Shown: positions 26,373 to 36,538, counted from the stretch's first letter. The stretch is DNA of 64,000 nt from Caulobacter sp. (GCA_016125585.1 WGLL01000004.1:146308-210307), one strand, 5' to 3'. Made by a program: numbers and translations. Notes: a model not told the origin generated them from the sequence alone.

Positions 26373-26759
26373 TTATCTTAGACGGACCACCTTCACCAAG
26401 ATGTCGTCCTGACCGTAGAACAGTTTCAGGTTGAGGCCGCAGGTATCAGCGCTCCCAGCCCGAACCGAAACTGAACCTTCCTCAATGACCTCGCCTTCCA
26501 CGTTGCCTTTGGATGGGTCCGCCGAGAGTTCCACGACACGAAGATCGCCTTCTTTATATAGAAAAATCGCCATGCAGTTCTTATCGAGGGCGCTTTCAGG
26601 GACGCGCCTTAGAGACATTGAAAGAATGCCGGCAAATTCTGGCGGAATTTCCGAAACGCCTTGCGTCAAAGGTTCAGCCGCTTCTGCAACGGCAGGGCCG
26701 ACGCTCAGACCCGCGCTGATCGCGAGAAACAATCCTGAAAGGATAGAGGCCAGCCTCAT
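26373..26759 (-). CDS. Small exported protein, lower GC than neighbours
   Basis: The product has 128 residues. It has a signal peptide (MRLASILSGLFLAISAG, cleavage near AVAEA). The mature part has two cysteines (KNCMAIFLY, DTCGLNLKLFYG) that could form a disulphide, and alternating strands such as LRVVELSAD and DILVKVVRLR. I do not recognise the family. A hand count over 26401-26640 gives about 53% G+C, clearly below the surrounding genes. Together with the neighbouring tRNA-Arg this suggests acquired DNA. Confidence 0.65.
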   Translation of the reverse strand: MRLASILSGLFLAISAGLSVGPAVAEAAEPLTQGVSEIPPEFAGILSMSLRRVPESALDKNCMAIFLYKEGDLRVVELSADPSKGNVEGEVIEEGSVSVRAGSADTCGLNLKLFYGQDDILVKVVRLR

Positions 26760-26862
26760 GTGAAATCTCTTTTTTTGGCGGATACACTTTTGAACGGCCG
26801 AGCGAGCAAAGAGCGGCCCTGACTGCCCAGCCCACAGTTCATAAAAATTGAGCGATGGAAAA

Positions 26863-26939
26863 TGGCGCGCCCGGAACGATTCGAACGTCCGACCCTCAGA
26901 TTCGTAGTCTGATGCTCTATCCAGCTGAGCTACGGGCGC
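26863..26939 (-). tRNA. tRNA-Arg (anticodon ACG)
   Basis: The minus strand folds as a standard tRNA. The acceptor stem is GCGCCCG with CGGGCGC, the D arm begins TAGCTCAGCTGG, the anticodon loop CTACGAA gives anticodon ACG, the T loop is TTCGAAT, and CCA is encoded at 26865-26863. The length is 77 bases. Confidence 0.95.
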
Positions 26940-27032
26940 GCACTTCGGCGGGGTCCCAGAAGGGTCCGGCGAGGGCGCGGAACCTAGTCGCGGGCGCTGG
27001 GAAAGGCAAGCGGTCTTGCGCGGCTTTTTTTG

Positions 27033-28070
27033 TCAGCCGTCGCGCCAGCAGCGGACATCGGTTCCGGGCCAGGGCGAGGCCTCGAAAACGCCCCGGGCGA
27101 TGGCCCTGGCCAGGGTGTCGGCGGCCAGGGCGCCGATGCGGGCGATCTCCCCGGCCGGGGGCTGGCCAAGCGGGCGGCGGGCGGTGGAGATGACGAAGAC
27201 GATGTCGCCGTCCTGCGGCGCATGGGCGGGGCGGATGGCGCGGGCCAGGCCGTCCTGGGCCATGATGGCGACCCGCTTGCACTGGCCAGGATCGAGGGCG
27301 ACGTTGACGGCGACGCAGGCGATGGTGGTGTTCTGGCGCGGGGCGGGGTTGGACTTGGCCATGTTCCAGTTGTCGGGCGCGGTGGTCAGGCCGGCGGGGC
27401 CGAGGCCGCCGAACTCCCCGTCCAGTTCATAGGGGCTGGCCCAGAAGGTGCGGTCGTCACCGGCGGTGACCGAGCCGATGGAATTGACCGCCGCCAGGGC
27501 CCCGACGATCAGCCCGTCCGGGGTGGCCACCGAGGCGCTGCCGGTCCCGCCCTTCCAGAGACCGGCCATGGCCCCATAGCCGGCGCCGGCGGTTCCCAGG
27601 GCGATGTCGAGGCCGGCCGGCCCCAGGGCCGCCTCGGCGGCCTCGATCCCGAGGCGGCGGTAGGGCGGCTCCAGCCCCCAGGCCTTGTCGCCGCCGTTGG
27701 CCAGGTCGAAGAGGATGGCGGCCGGCACGATCGGGGCCGTCGGCACCCCCGGCCGGCTGGAGACGGCGAATCCCCTGCCCTGCGCGCCCAGCCAGGCCGC
27801 CACGCCGTCGGCGGCGCCCAGGCCGTACATCGAGCCCCCGGACAGGACCACGGCGTCGACGGTGGCGCCGATCAGGTTCTCGGGATTGAGGGCGTCGGTC
27901 TCCCGCGTGCCGGGGCCGCCGCCGCGGACGTCCACCGCGCAGACGCTGCGCTCGTCCGGCAGAATGACGGTCACCCCGGTGCGAACGGCGGCGTCCACCG
28001 CCTGTCCCACCCTGAGGCCGGGCACGTCGACCAGGCTGTTGCTGCGGCCGGGACGGGGGATGGCGGTCAT
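27033..28070 (-). CDS. P1 family (DmpA/S58-type) peptidase
   Basis: The product has 345 residues from the ATG at 28070. Family features are NSLVDVPGLRVGQAVD at the start, VDVRGGGPGTRETDALNPEN, AVVLSGGSMYGLGAADGV, then GGTGSASV followed by DGLIVGALAAVNSIGSV. This is the L-aminopeptidase/D-esterase fold, in which the chain cuts itself and the new N-terminal Ser or Thr becomes the nucleophile; which residue is used here I cannot fix. No signal peptide is visible. The substrate is unknown (aminopeptidase, beta-peptidase or amidase). It is divergent from the gamma-glutamyltransferase gene. Confidence 0.85.
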   Translation of the reverse strand: MTAIPRPGRSNSLVDVPGLRVGQAVDAAVRTGVTVILPDERSVCAVDVRGGGPGTRETDALNPENLIGATVDAVVLSGGSMYGLGAADGVAAWLGAQGRGFAVSSRPGVPTAPIVPAAILFDLANGGDKAWGLEPPYRRLGIEAAEAALGPAGLDIALGTAGAGYGAMAGLWKGGTGSASVATPDGLIVGALAAVNSIGSVTAGDDRTFWASPYELDGEFGGLGPAGLTTAPDNWNMAKSNPAPRQNTTIACVAVNVALDPGQCKRVAIMAQDGLARAIRPAHAPQDGDIVFVISTARRPLGQPPAGEIARIGALAADTLARAIARGVFEASPWPGTDVRCWRDG

Positions 28071-28276
28071 GCGGCTAAACTCCTCGCCGGCGATGGATGC
28101 GGCCGGCCCTTGGCCTTTATTCGCCAGCACAGGCGTTGTTGTCCATGCGGCGGCCGCTATGGTGGGCGCAACGGCGGGAAGGCGGGATCAACGGAAGGTC
28201 CCGCCGTCTCGCGTTTTCTTTCTGTGGAACCTCACCCCGTCAGCGACGCTGTTGGGGGGTTCCAGACGGAGTGTCC

Positions 28277-29977
28277 ATGCGTTCGCTGCTTGCCGGCCTG
28301 ACGGCCCTGTCCCTGGTTCTATCCGGCTGCGCCACAGCCCCCGCCTCGCCCCCGGAGCCGACCGCCCCGACGGGGATGATCGCGGCGGCCAATCCCCTGG
28401 CCGTGGACGCGGGCCTGGCGGTGCTGCGGCGCGGCGGCAGCGCCGTGGACGCCGCCGTGGCGGTGCAGGCGGTGCTGGGCCTGGTCGAGCCACAGTCCAG
28501 CGGCCTGGGCGGCGGGGCCTTCATGGTCTTCTACGACGCCAAGACCCACAAGGTGACCGCCTATGACGGGCGCGAGACCGCCCCCGCCGGCGCCGACCCC
28601 GGCATGTTCCTGAGCGATGACGGCAAGCCGATGGACTTTGTCCAGGCCATCCTCAGCGGCCGCTCGACCGGCGCGCCCGGCGCCATCGCCATGCTGGCCA
28701 TGGCCCAGAAGGACCACGGCCGCCTGCCCTGGAGCGAGCTGTTCGGCGACGCCGAGAAGCTGGCCGAGGAGGGCTTCACGGTCAGTCCGAGACTGGCGGG
28801 GATGATCGCCTCGCCCTTCCCCCAGGCCAAGGCGCCCGACGCGGTGCGCTATTTCACCAAGCCCGGCGGCGGCCGCTATGTCGCCGGCGACACCCTGAAA
28901 AACCCGGCCTACGCCGCCAGCCTGCGGACCATCGCCGCCCAGGGGCCGGACGGTCTGCTGAAGGGCGAGATCGCCCAGGCCATCGTCAACCGCATCGGCG
29001 AGGCGCCCCGGCCCGGAACCCTGAGCCTGTCGGACCTGGCCGGCTACAGGCCGCTGCGCAAGCCGGCGCTCTGCGCCCCCTATCGGATCTATGTCGTCTG
29101 CACGGCCCAGCCGGCCTCCAGCGGCGTCTCGCTGCTCCAGGCCCTGGCCCTGCTCGAGCGGACCGACATCGCCACCCGCAGCCCGCATGATCCGGTGGCC
29201 TGGATCGAACTGGCCGAGGCCGAGCGGCTGATGTACGCAGACCGCGACCGCTATGTCGGAGATCCGGCCTTTGTCTCGGTGCCGGTTCAGGGCCTGCTCA
29301 ACCCCGCCTATGTCGCCGGGCGCTCGAAGCTGATCGGCGACCGGATGGGTCCCGAACCCGAGGCCGGCATGCCGCCGGGGGCCGAGCCCCGCTCACCTGA
29401 CGCCACCATCGAGCCCGGCGGCACCAGCCACATGGTCATCGTCGACGCCGAAGGAAATGTGGTGTCGATGACCACCACCGTGGAAAGCATTTTCGGCTCG
29501 GGCCGGATGGCCGCCGGCTTCTTCCTCAACAACCAGCTGACCGACTTCAACTTCAGCCCGCTGGACCCGGACGGCGCCCCGGCGGCCAATGCCGTGGCGG
29601 CGGGCAAGCGTCCGCGCTCCTCGATGTCGCCGGTCATCGTGCTGGACCGCAAGGGGCGGTTCGTGGCCGCCCTGGGCAGCCCCGGCGGCTCATCGATCCT
29701 GTCCTACAATCTCAAGGCCCTGGTCGGGGTCCTGGACTGGAACCTGAGCATGCAGCAGGCCGTCGACCTGCCCAACCTGATTGCCCGGAGCGGGACGGTG
29801 GTCGGCGAGGTCGACCGCTTCGGACCCGACATGGTGCAGGCGCTGGCCGCCCGCGGCCTGACGCTGCGCTCGTCCGGCGGCGAGAATTCCGGGCTGCACG
29901 GCGTCATCGTCCGGGACGGCGGCCGTCTGGAAGGCGGCGCAGACTCGCGCCGGGAAGGCGTCGCCAGGGTTCCCTGA
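28277..29977 (+). CDS. Gamma-glutamyltransferase (lipoprotein form)
   Basis: The product has 566 residues. The ATG at 28277 follows GGAG by 5 bases and opens a lipoprotein signal with lipobox LSGC, so the protein should be lipid-anchored in the envelope. MIAAANPLAVDAGLAVLRRGG and GLGGGAFMVFYD start the fold. Self-cleavage would occur before the Thr in GGTSHMVIVDAEGNVVSMT (about residue 382), which is then the nucleophile. GSGRMAAGFFLNNQLTDF and SSMSPVIV complete the small subunit. It removes gamma-glutamyl groups from glutathione and related peptides in the periplasm. Confidence 0.93.
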   Translation: MRSLLAGLTALSLVLSGCATAPASPPEPTAPTGMIAAANPLAVDAGLAVLRRGGSAVDAAVAVQAVLGLVEPQSSGLGGGAFMVFYDAKTHKVTAYDGRETAPAGADPGMFLSDDGKPMDFVQAILSGRSTGAPGAIAMLAMAQKDHGRLPWSELFGDAEKLAEEGFTVSPRLAGMIASPFPQAKAPDAVRYFTKPGGGRYVAGDTLKNPAYAASLRTIAAQGPDGLLKGEIAQAIVNRIGEAPRPGTLSLSDLAGYRPLRKPALCAPYRIYVVCTAQPASSGVSLLQALALLERTDIATRSPHDPVAWIELAEAERLMYADRDRYVGDPAFVSVPVQGLLNPAYVAGRSKLIGDRMGPEPEAGMPPGAEPRSPDATIEPGGTSHMVIVDAEGNVVSMTTTVESIFGSGRMAAGFFLNNQLTDFNFSPLDPDGAPAANAVAAGKRPRSSMSPVIVLDRKGRFVAALGSPGGSSILSYNLKALVGVLDWNLSMQQAVDLPNLIARSGTVVGEVDRFGPDMVQALAARGLTLRSSGGENSGLHGVIVRDGGRLEGGADSRREGVARVP

Positions 29978-30000
29978 GCGGCCCTGACGGGGCGGCCGGG

Positions 30001-33000
30001 TCAGCCCCGGCCGCGCCCCGCCGCCTCGGCCAGTTCGCGCAGGGCGGCGTTGGCGATGGTCAGCTTGGCGAAGGTCCAGCCGCCGCCGGCGCTTTCGATC
30101 TCCTCCACCGTGCGGCGCACGGCGCGTCCCGGCCCGGAGTGGATAGCGGCCCAGCTGTTGACCGTCTGGCGCGCCTGTTCCGGCGTCTCGCCGGCCTGGG
30201 CGTTGGTCGCGAAGGTCATCACCGCCCGGGTGACGGCCGTCTGTTCGCCCAGCATGTCCTCGATCAGGCGCCGGACGGCCATCCGCTCATAGTGATCGCC
30301 GCCGCGCTTTTCGCCGGCCGCGGCCCGCAGCTTGTCGAAGTTGAAGGCCGCCCCAACCTGGTGATAGAGGCGCGCCGCCGACGCCGCCGGCCAGTCCATG
30401 GAGGCGGCGACGTCGATCAGGTCGGCGGCGGTGGTCAGGGGCTGCAGCGAGGCCACGGCCTGGGCCAGGGCCTCCGGCGCGCCGTCGGCGAGGAAGGCCT
30501 TGGCGCGGCGGGCGACCGCCTTCTGCTCGAAGGGCGAGAGGATGGCCGGCGTCACCGCCGCCAGCTCCTGCACCGCCGGCCGGTAGCGATCGACCAGGGC
30601 CTGGACCCCCTCCCCGGTCTTGGCGCGGCGCGCCATCCAGTAGGTCTGGCTGCGGATCAGGTGGGAGAGGGCGCGGAACAGGGCCAGCTGCCCCTGGGCC
30701 GGCGCCTTGCCGTCCAGGGCGGCGACCTGATCCCACAGGGCGTCGACGCCCAGAACCCGGCGGCCGGCCTCGAACCCGACCACCAGGGCCGCGTCGTCGG
30801 CCCCGGCGGAGGCCTTCAGCCGGCTGGCGAAGGTGGGCCCGCAGCGGTTGACGATCTGGTTGGACAGCACCGTGGCGATGATTTCCCGCCGCAGGCGATG
30901 GCGACGCATCTCGTCGTCGTACTTGCGCAGGCCGTCGGGGAAATAGGCCTCCAGGGTAGCCTGGAAGGCCGGATCGTCCGGCCCCTTGCCGGCGACCATG
31001 TCGCTGAACAGGTCGAGCTTGCCATAGGCCAGCAGCACCGCCAGCTCCGGCCGCGACAGGCCCTGGCCGGCCTTGGCCATGTCCTGCAGCGCCAGCGGAT
31101 CGGGAAGACCCTCGACCCTGCGGTCCAGTTTCCCGTCGGTCTCGAGCTCGGCCATGAAGCGGGCGTGGTTGTCGACCTCGCCGACCGCGTCCTGCTGCAG
31201 CAGGGAGAGCGCCAGGGTCTGGTCGTAGTTGTGGGCCAGCACATGGGCGGCGACATCGTCGGTCATGGAGACCAGCAGCTTGTTGCGGTCTGTCCGCGTC
31301 AGGTTTCCGGCCCGCTCGACCATGCCGGTGAGGATCTTGATGTTGACCTCATGGTCGGAGCTGTCGACCCCGGCGGAATTGTCGATGGCGTCGGTGTTGA
31401 TCCGGCCGCCATTGCGGGCGAACTCGATGCGGCCGGCCTGGGTCAGACCCAGGTTGGCCCCCTCGCCCACCACCTTGACCCGCAGGTCGGCGCCGTCGAT
31501 GCGGATGGCGTCGTTCGCCTTGTCGCCGGCATCGTGCTGGCTCTCGCGCCGCGCCTTCACATAGGTGCCGATGCCGCCGAGGTAGAGCAGTTCGGCCCGC
31601 GACTTGAGGATGGCGGTCATCAGTTCGGCCGGGCTGAGCTTGTCGGCCTTGATGTCGAAGGCGGCCTTGATCTCCGGGGTCAGGGGGATGCTCTTCAGCG
31701 ACCGGGCGAAGACGCCGCCGCCCTTGCTGATGGCCGCGCGGTCATAGTCGTCCCAGGACGAGCGCGGCAGGGCGAACATCCGCTCGCGCTCGGCATAGCT
31801 GATCTTGGGGTCCGGATCGGGATCGATGAAGATGTGGCGGTGATCAAAGGCGGCGAGCAGCCGGGTGTGCCTGGACAGCAGCATGCCGTTGCCGAACACG
31901 TCGCCGGACATGTCGCCGACGCCGACGACGGTGAAGGGCTCCTTCTGGATGTCCTTGCCCATCTCGCGGAAGTGGCGCTTGACCGCCTCCCAGGCGCCGC
32001 GGGCGGTGATGCCCATGACCTTGTGGTCGTAGCCGGCCGAGCCGCCGGAGGCAAAGGCGTCGCCCAGCCAGAAGCCGTAGGATTCGGCGATGCCGTTGGC
32101 GATGTCGCTGAAGGTCGCCGTGCCCTTGTCGGCGGCCACGACCAGATAGGGATCGTCGCCCTCGTGCACGATCACCCCGGCGGGAGGGATGACCTCATTG
32201 TCGGCGTTGATGTTGTCGGTGATGTCCAGGAGGCCGGACAGGAAGGTGGTGTAGGCGGCGACGCCGGCGGCCCGGACCTGATCGGGGGCCCCGCCCCGCG
32301 GCAGCTGCTTGGGATAGAAGCCGCCCTTGGAACCGACCGGCACGATCACCGCGTTCTTGACCTGCTGCGCCTTGACCAGGCCCAGCACCTCGGTGCGGAA
32401 GTCGTCGCGACGGTCCGACCAGCGCAGGCCGCCCCGGGCCACCGGACCGAACCGCAGGTGCACGCCCTCGACCTGCGGCGACCAGACGAAGATCTCGCGA
32501 TAGGGCTTGGGGTCGGGCAGGTCGTCCAGCTCGCGGCTGGCGATCTTGAAGCTGATGTAGGGCTTGTGATCCCCGCCCTCGCCGAGCTGATAGAAGTTGG
32601 TGCGCTTGATGGCCATGACCAGCAGGGCGAGGCGGCGCAGGGCGCGGTCGGCGTCCAGGCTCTCCACCGCCTGCAGGGCCTCGACGATCTGGCCCATCAC
32701 CGCCTCGGCCTGGGTCAGGCGGGCGGCGTTGTCGACGGCGATGGCGGTGTCGAACTTGACGCGGAACAGGTCGAGGATCAGCCGGGCGACGCCGGGATTG
32801 TCGGCCAGGGCCTGTTCCTGCACCGACTGGCTGGGGTCCAGCCCCGACTGCAGGCGATAGCGGGCCAGGGCCCGGACCAGGGCGGCCTCGCGCCAGGAGA
32901 CCCCCAGTTCGAGGACCAGGCGGTTGAAGCCGTCGCTTTCGGTCTGACCCAGCCAGACCGCGGTGAACAGCGCCTCGAAGGCGGCCTTGATGTCGGCGAA

Positions 33001-34851
33001 CACCAGATGTTCGCCCGCCCGGTCTTCGAGCAGGAATTCGTGAACCCAGACGGTTTCGGTCCCGTCCGCTCCGACCGGCGTCAGCTCGAAGGCGTCCTCG
33101 ATCAGGGCGCGGAGGCCCATGTGCTCGAGGATCGGCGTCACATCGGCCAGCGGCACATGCTCGCCCCGGCGATAGAGCTTGAAGCGGAAGCGCATGGCGC
33201 TGTCGCCGACCTTGCGGAAGGCCCGGACCCGGAAATCGTCGCCGGGCGCCATGGCGTCGACCTCGCCCAGATCGGCCAGGGCCTCCTCGGCGGGGTAGAA
33301 GTCGCGGTAGCCGCCGCTGAAGGCCTCGGCCCAGCGGTGCAGGGCCGGGGTGGTCGGCAGGCCCGAGGCGCGGACGGCCGCCTCGAAGCGATCACCCCAG
33401 GTGCGGGCGGCCTCGGCCACCTCGGCCTCGAGGGCGGCGACATCGGGATCGGCGTGATCGCCGGGCGTGACCCCGATGATGTAGTGAACCCGCGCCAGGG
33501 GCGAGTCCGAGAAGCTGGGGTAATAGGCCGAGACCCTGCCCCCGTAGGCGGCGGCGATCAGCCTGCCTGCCCGCTCGCGCAGGCCGCTGTCGTAGCGGTC
33601 GCGCGGCACGAACAGCAGCACCGAGAAGAAGCGGTCGAAGGGGTCCTTGCGGGCGAACAGCTTCAGGCGCGGCCGGTCGTAGAGATGCAGGATGCCGGTG
33701 GCCTGGGTGAGCAGTTCATCCTCGCCCATCTGGAACAGTTCGTCCCGGGGATAGGTCTCGATGATGTTGCGCAGACGCTTTTCGCTGTGGCCGCCGGGCA
33801 GGACCTGGGCCGCCGCCAGGGCCAGCCGAACCTTGCGCCGGATCAGCGGCGCCTCATGGGCCGGGGTCTCATAGGCCTCGGCGGTGAACAGGCCGACAAA
33901 GCGGACCTCCCCGGACGGCAGGCCGTCGGCGCCGTAGCGCTTGACGCCGACGTAATCCATGTAGGCCCGGCGATGGACCCGCGAGCGCAGGTTCGACTTG
34001 GCCACGGTCAGGGCGGGACCGGATTCCAGGTGGCGGCGCACCTGGGAGGACAGCACGGCCGGCTCGTTGGCCCGGCGCAGCACGGCCCGCGACTGGTCCC
34101 GCAGGACCCCGAGATTGTCTTCCGGCTGATGCAGCGGGGCCTGGGCGGCGTAGCCGCCGTCCTCGGTGCGGGGATACTCATAGACGCGGCTTCCGAGGAA
34201 GACGAAGTGCTCGCCCTCCAGCCAGCGCAGGAAGGTAAGCTGCTCGGCCCGCTCGTCCGGATCGGCGCCGCCCAGCGGCGTGGCCTCGAACTCGTCGATG
34301 GTCCGCCGCATCAGGTCCTTCATGGCGGTGAAGTCCTCGACCGCCGCGACGACATCGGCCAGGCTTTCGGCGACCGCCTCGATCAGACCCTCGACCCGGT
34401 CCTCGCCGACGGGATCGAGATGCACCTGAATCAGGGAGCGGGCCTTGCCGCCGACATCGACGACCGGGTGGAACATCGCCCGCACGGCCAGGCCCAGCTC
34501 CGTGATCTGGCCCATGATGCTGTCGACCAGGAAGGGCCGGTCGTCCTGAACGATCTCCAGCAGGTCGCGGCCGAGATCGCGGCCGTCGGAATCAGTCCAG
34601 CGGCGCAGTCGGATGGCGGGGTCGCGATCACCCGCCGAGACGGCGAATTGCCAGAATTCGGCGAACATCGCGGCAAGCCCGGCGTCCGACACCGGCGGCA
34701 GTTCCTCGGCCTGCAGATCGGCGGCCAACTGGTCCAGAAAGGCGACTTCCTCGGGCCCCGGCGGGCTCATGCGCCCCAGGCTGGCGGCGAAGGCGTCCGC
34801 CAGACGCCGACCCGTGCCCTGAACCGAAAGGTCGCTTTTCGCGCCGCTCAT
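30001..34851 (-). CDS. gdhZ: NAD-specific glutamate dehydrogenase, large (180-kDa) class
   Basis: The product has 1616 residues, the size of the GDH-180 class found in Caulobacter, Pseudomonas and Streptomyces. The long N-terminal region contains ACT-like segments (for example DILEIVQDDRPFLVDSIMGQ-type sequence near residue 100). The catalytic domain has RGGLRWSDRRDDFRTEV, VPVGSKGGFYPKQLP near residue 845 and GDMSGDVFGNGMLLS in the NAD-binding region. The enzyme converts glutamate to 2-oxoglutarate and ammonia. In C. crescentus the homologue is linked to cell-division control through KidO, which is established there but not shown here. The gene stands alone. Confidence 0.95.
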   Translation of the reverse strand: MSGAKSDLSVQGTGRRLADAFAASLGRMSPPGPEEVAFLDQLAADLQAEELPPVSDAGLAAMFAEFWQFAVSAGDRDPAIRLRRWTDSDGRDLGRDLLEIVQDDRPFLVDSIMGQITELGLAVRAMFHPVVDVGGKARSLIQVHLDPVGEDRVEGLIEAVAESLADVVAAVEDFTAMKDLMRRTIDEFEATPLGGADPDERAEQLTFLRWLEGEHFVFLGSRVYEYPRTEDGGYAAQAPLHQPEDNLGVLRDQSRAVLRRANEPAVLSSQVRRHLESGPALTVAKSNLRSRVHRRAYMDYVGVKRYGADGLPSGEVRFVGLFTAEAYETPAHEAPLIRRKVRLALAAAQVLPGGHSEKRLRNIIETYPRDELFQMGEDELLTQATGILHLYDRPRLKLFARKDPFDRFFSVLLFVPRDRYDSGLRERAGRLIAAAYGGRVSAYYPSFSDSPLARVHYIIGVTPGDHADPDVAALEAEVAEAARTWGDRFEAAVRASGLPTTPALHRWAEAFSGGYRDFYPAEEALADLGEVDAMAPGDDFRVRAFRKVGDSAMRFRFKLYRRGEHVPLADVTPILEHMGLRALIEDAFELTPVGADGTETVWVHEFLLEDRAGEHLVFADIKAAFEALFTAVWLGQTESDGFNRLVLELGVSWREAALVRALARYRLQSGLDPSQSVQEQALADNPGVARLILDLFRVKFDTAIAVDNAARLTQAEAVMGQIVEALQAVESLDADRALRRLALLVMAIKRTNFYQLGEGGDHKPYISFKIASRELDDLPDPKPYREIFVWSPQVEGVHLRFGPVARGGLRWSDRRDDFRTEVLGLVKAQQVKNAVIVPVGSKGGFYPKQLPRGGAPDQVRAAGVAAYTTFLSGLLDITDNINADNEVIPPAGVIVHEGDDPYLVVAADKGTATFSDIANGIAESYGFWLGDAFASGGSAGYDHKVMGITARGAWEAVKRHFREMGKDIQKEPFTVVGVGDMSGDVFGNGMLLSRHTRLLAAFDHRHIFIDPDPDPKISYAERERMFALPRSSWDDYDRAAISKGGGVFARSLKSIPLTPEIKAAFDIKADKLSPAELMTAILKSRAELLYLGGIGTYVKARRESQHDAGDKANDAIRIDGADLRVKVVGEGANLGLTQAGRIEFARNGGRINTDAIDNSAGVDSSDHEVNIKILTGMVERAGNLTRTDRNKLLVSMTDDVAAHVLAHNYDQTLALSLLQQDAVGEVDNHARFMAELETDGKLDRRVEGLPDPLALQDMAKAGQGLSRPELAVLLAYGKLDLFSDMVAGKGPDDPAFQATLEAYFPDGLRKYDDEMRRHRLRREIIATVLSNQIVNRCGPTFASRLKASAGADDAALVVGFEAGRRVLGVDALWDQVAALDGKAPAQGQLALFRALSHLIRSQTYWMARRAKTGEGVQALVDRYRPAVQELAAVTPAILSPFEQKAVARRAKAFLADGAPEALAQAVASLQPLTTAADLIDVAASMDWPAASAARLYHQVGAAFNFDKLRAAAGEKRGGDHYERMAVRRLIEDMLGEQTAVTRAVMTFATNAQAGETPEQARQTVNSWAAIHSGPGRAVRRTVEEIESAGGGWTFAKLTIANAALRELAEAAGRGRG

Positions 34852-35236
34852 GGGGATTTCCCTGAAATTTTCTTCGTTTTGCCGCTCTGGCCGGTCGATC
34901 TAACCGGATTTTCGGGCGCTTTCGCGCAGAATCGACTTGGCCGACAGAAATTCTTGCGGAGGACTGTAGCGCCCATGGTCGCGCTTCATAACCCCACGCG
35001 GGGCATCCCGGCGCCGTCAATTGTTTGCGAAGGTCATGCCCCGCAGGACAGGTCCTGACGGGGTCCGGATACGAGAGCGCCGCCGGAGGGGGGATCCGGC
35101 GGCGCAGGTCCCGCGGGGGGCGGGACATTCGGGAGATTCGCCGTCTTCGGGGGGAGAAGTGGGCGCTCCATCTGCCCGGGGAACAGGGGGGAGGGGGCCC
35201 CGGACAAGACTGTAGATGGGAGGCCGAATGGCCGGT
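34852..35236. other. Intergenic stretch upstream of NAD-GDH, with GC-rich hairpins
   Basis: No credible gene is visible. A 10-bp perfect stem GCGCCGCCGG (35077-35086) against 35096-35105 is followed by a second stem GTCCCGC...GCGGGAC (about 35108-35126). Neither has a T-run on either strand. The left part is AT-richer and should hold the NAD-GDH promoter on the minus strand. Confidence 0.5.
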
Positions 35237-36358
35237 TCAAGAGGCCGGCGACTCAGTCTTTTCAGGCGGCTTGTCGCGGGTGGCGGCGGCGTGGGCCGGG
35301 GAGCTGCGGCCGTGGTCTCCGGCGGGATCGCCGTCCGCCGACAGCAGCACGGCGATCCAGTGCGAGCCCTCGAACTGGGCGAGGATGATCATCGCCATCA
35401 CGGTCAGCGGCGTGGACAGGAACATCCCCGGCATGCCCCAGACCAGGCCCCAGAATCCGAGGGCCAGCAGCACCACCACCGGGTCGATGTTGAGGCTGTC
35501 GCCCTGCATCTTGGGCTGCACGACATTGCCGACCACGAACTGGATCACCCAGAGCACGATCAGCAGCACCGCCGCCTGCCACCAGCCGGGAAACTGCACC
35601 AGGGCGAAGAGCGGCGGGAAGGCGATGCCGATGAAGCCGCCGATGATCGGGATATAGGAGGCCAGGAAGATCAGGAAGGCCCAGAACAGCGCATTGTCGA
35701 GACCCAGCAGCAGCATCACCGCCAGCGACCCGGCGCCGATCATCAGGCCGGTCACCGTCTGCACCCACAGATACTGTTCGACCCCGTCGCGGATGCGCTG
35801 GAAGCTCTGCACCGCCTCGTCGCGATGATGGTTGTGCGGGAACATGGCGACCACCTTGCGCCGGAAGCCGCGCTGCGAGGCGATGATGAAGGCCAGGTAG
35901 ATCAGCACGAAGAAGGTGTCGGACAGCACGCTCTGGGCGCTCTGGGCCACGGCGCCCGCGAACTGGCCGGGATTGGCCCGCCGGATCAGTTCCGACAGGC
36001 TGACCGCCTCGACCCCGACGGCCTCGGCCGCCTGGGCCAGCAGCGCCTCCAGCTTCGGGGCGTAGCCGGTCAGCTGGTTGGCGAAGGCCACGCCCTGGTC
36101 GGCGATCACCACCACGATGCCGATGAGCACCAGGATGGTCAGGATGATCGCCGTGGGCAGGGCGACCGGCTTGGGCAGCCTGGGCCAGCGCTGATTGAGG
36201 GTGCGCGAGAAGCCGTCGATGATCACCGCCAGGAAGACGGCCAGGGCCAGTTGGGTCAGGACACCGCGCAACAGCCACAGCGTGGCGCCGCAGGCGATGA
36301 CCGCGAGGATCACCAGGGCGTTTCGCGAGACGCCGTCGGTCGTGGACTGGCTGGACAT
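35237..36358 (-). CDS. AI-2E/PerM family membrane permease
   Basis: The product has 373 residues with about eight hydrophobic helices. Features are ALVILAVIACGATLWLLRGVL, LAVFLAVIIDGF at the start, a soluble region (residues about 90-160), and then LVIYLAFIIASQRGF, LMIGAGSLAVMLLLGLDNA, ASYIPIIGGFIG and a conserved end with GNVVQPKMQG, PVVVLLALGFWG and GMPGMFLSTPL. This is the AI-2E transporter (PF01594) pattern. Members export autoinducer-2, ions or unknown substrates. It is divergent from the HerA-like gene across a 268-base gap. Confidence 0.88.
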   Translation of the reverse strand: MSSQSTTDGVSRNALVILAVIACGATLWLLRGVLTQLALAVFLAVIIDGFSRTLNQRWPRLPKPVALPTAIILTILVLIGIVVVIADQGVAFANQLTGYAPKLEALLAQAAEAVGVEAVSLSELIRRANPGQFAGAVAQSAQSVLSDTFFVLIYLAFIIASQRGFRRKVVAMFPHNHHRDEAVQSFQRIRDGVEQYLWVQTVTGLMIGAGSLAVMLLLGLDNALFWAFLIFLASYIPIIGGFIGIAFPPLFALVQFPGWWQAAVLLIVLWVIQFVVGNVVQPKMQGDSLNIDPVVVLLALGFWGLVWGMPGMFLSTPLTVMAMIILAQFEGSHWIAVLLSADGDPAGDHGRSSPAHAAATRDKPPEKTESPAS

Positions 36359-36538
36359 GGTGAACCTGCGTAACGTGGGCGACGACTGTCAGATCAGCCC
36401 GGACCCGCGTCAACAATCAACAGGCGCCGGCGTTCCGCCCCAGGCGAGAATAACGACGACGGGCGCCTGCGACCCGGTGCACGCGGACGCAGAACGGCAG
36501 GAGACGGCCTCGCGTCGCCGGCTCCTGGGCCCCTGATT

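Noticed and set aside
27001..27032. GCAAG/CTTGC hairpin followed by seven T on the plus strand
   Set aside because: It looks like a terminator, but there is no plus-strand gene upstream to use it and the stem is only five pairs.
30139..35058. 1639-codon plus-strand ORF antisense to NAD-GDH
   Set aside because: A GC-driven shadow: its composition is Gly/Gln/Val/Asp-rich with no domain, while the minus strand encodes a complete known enzyme.
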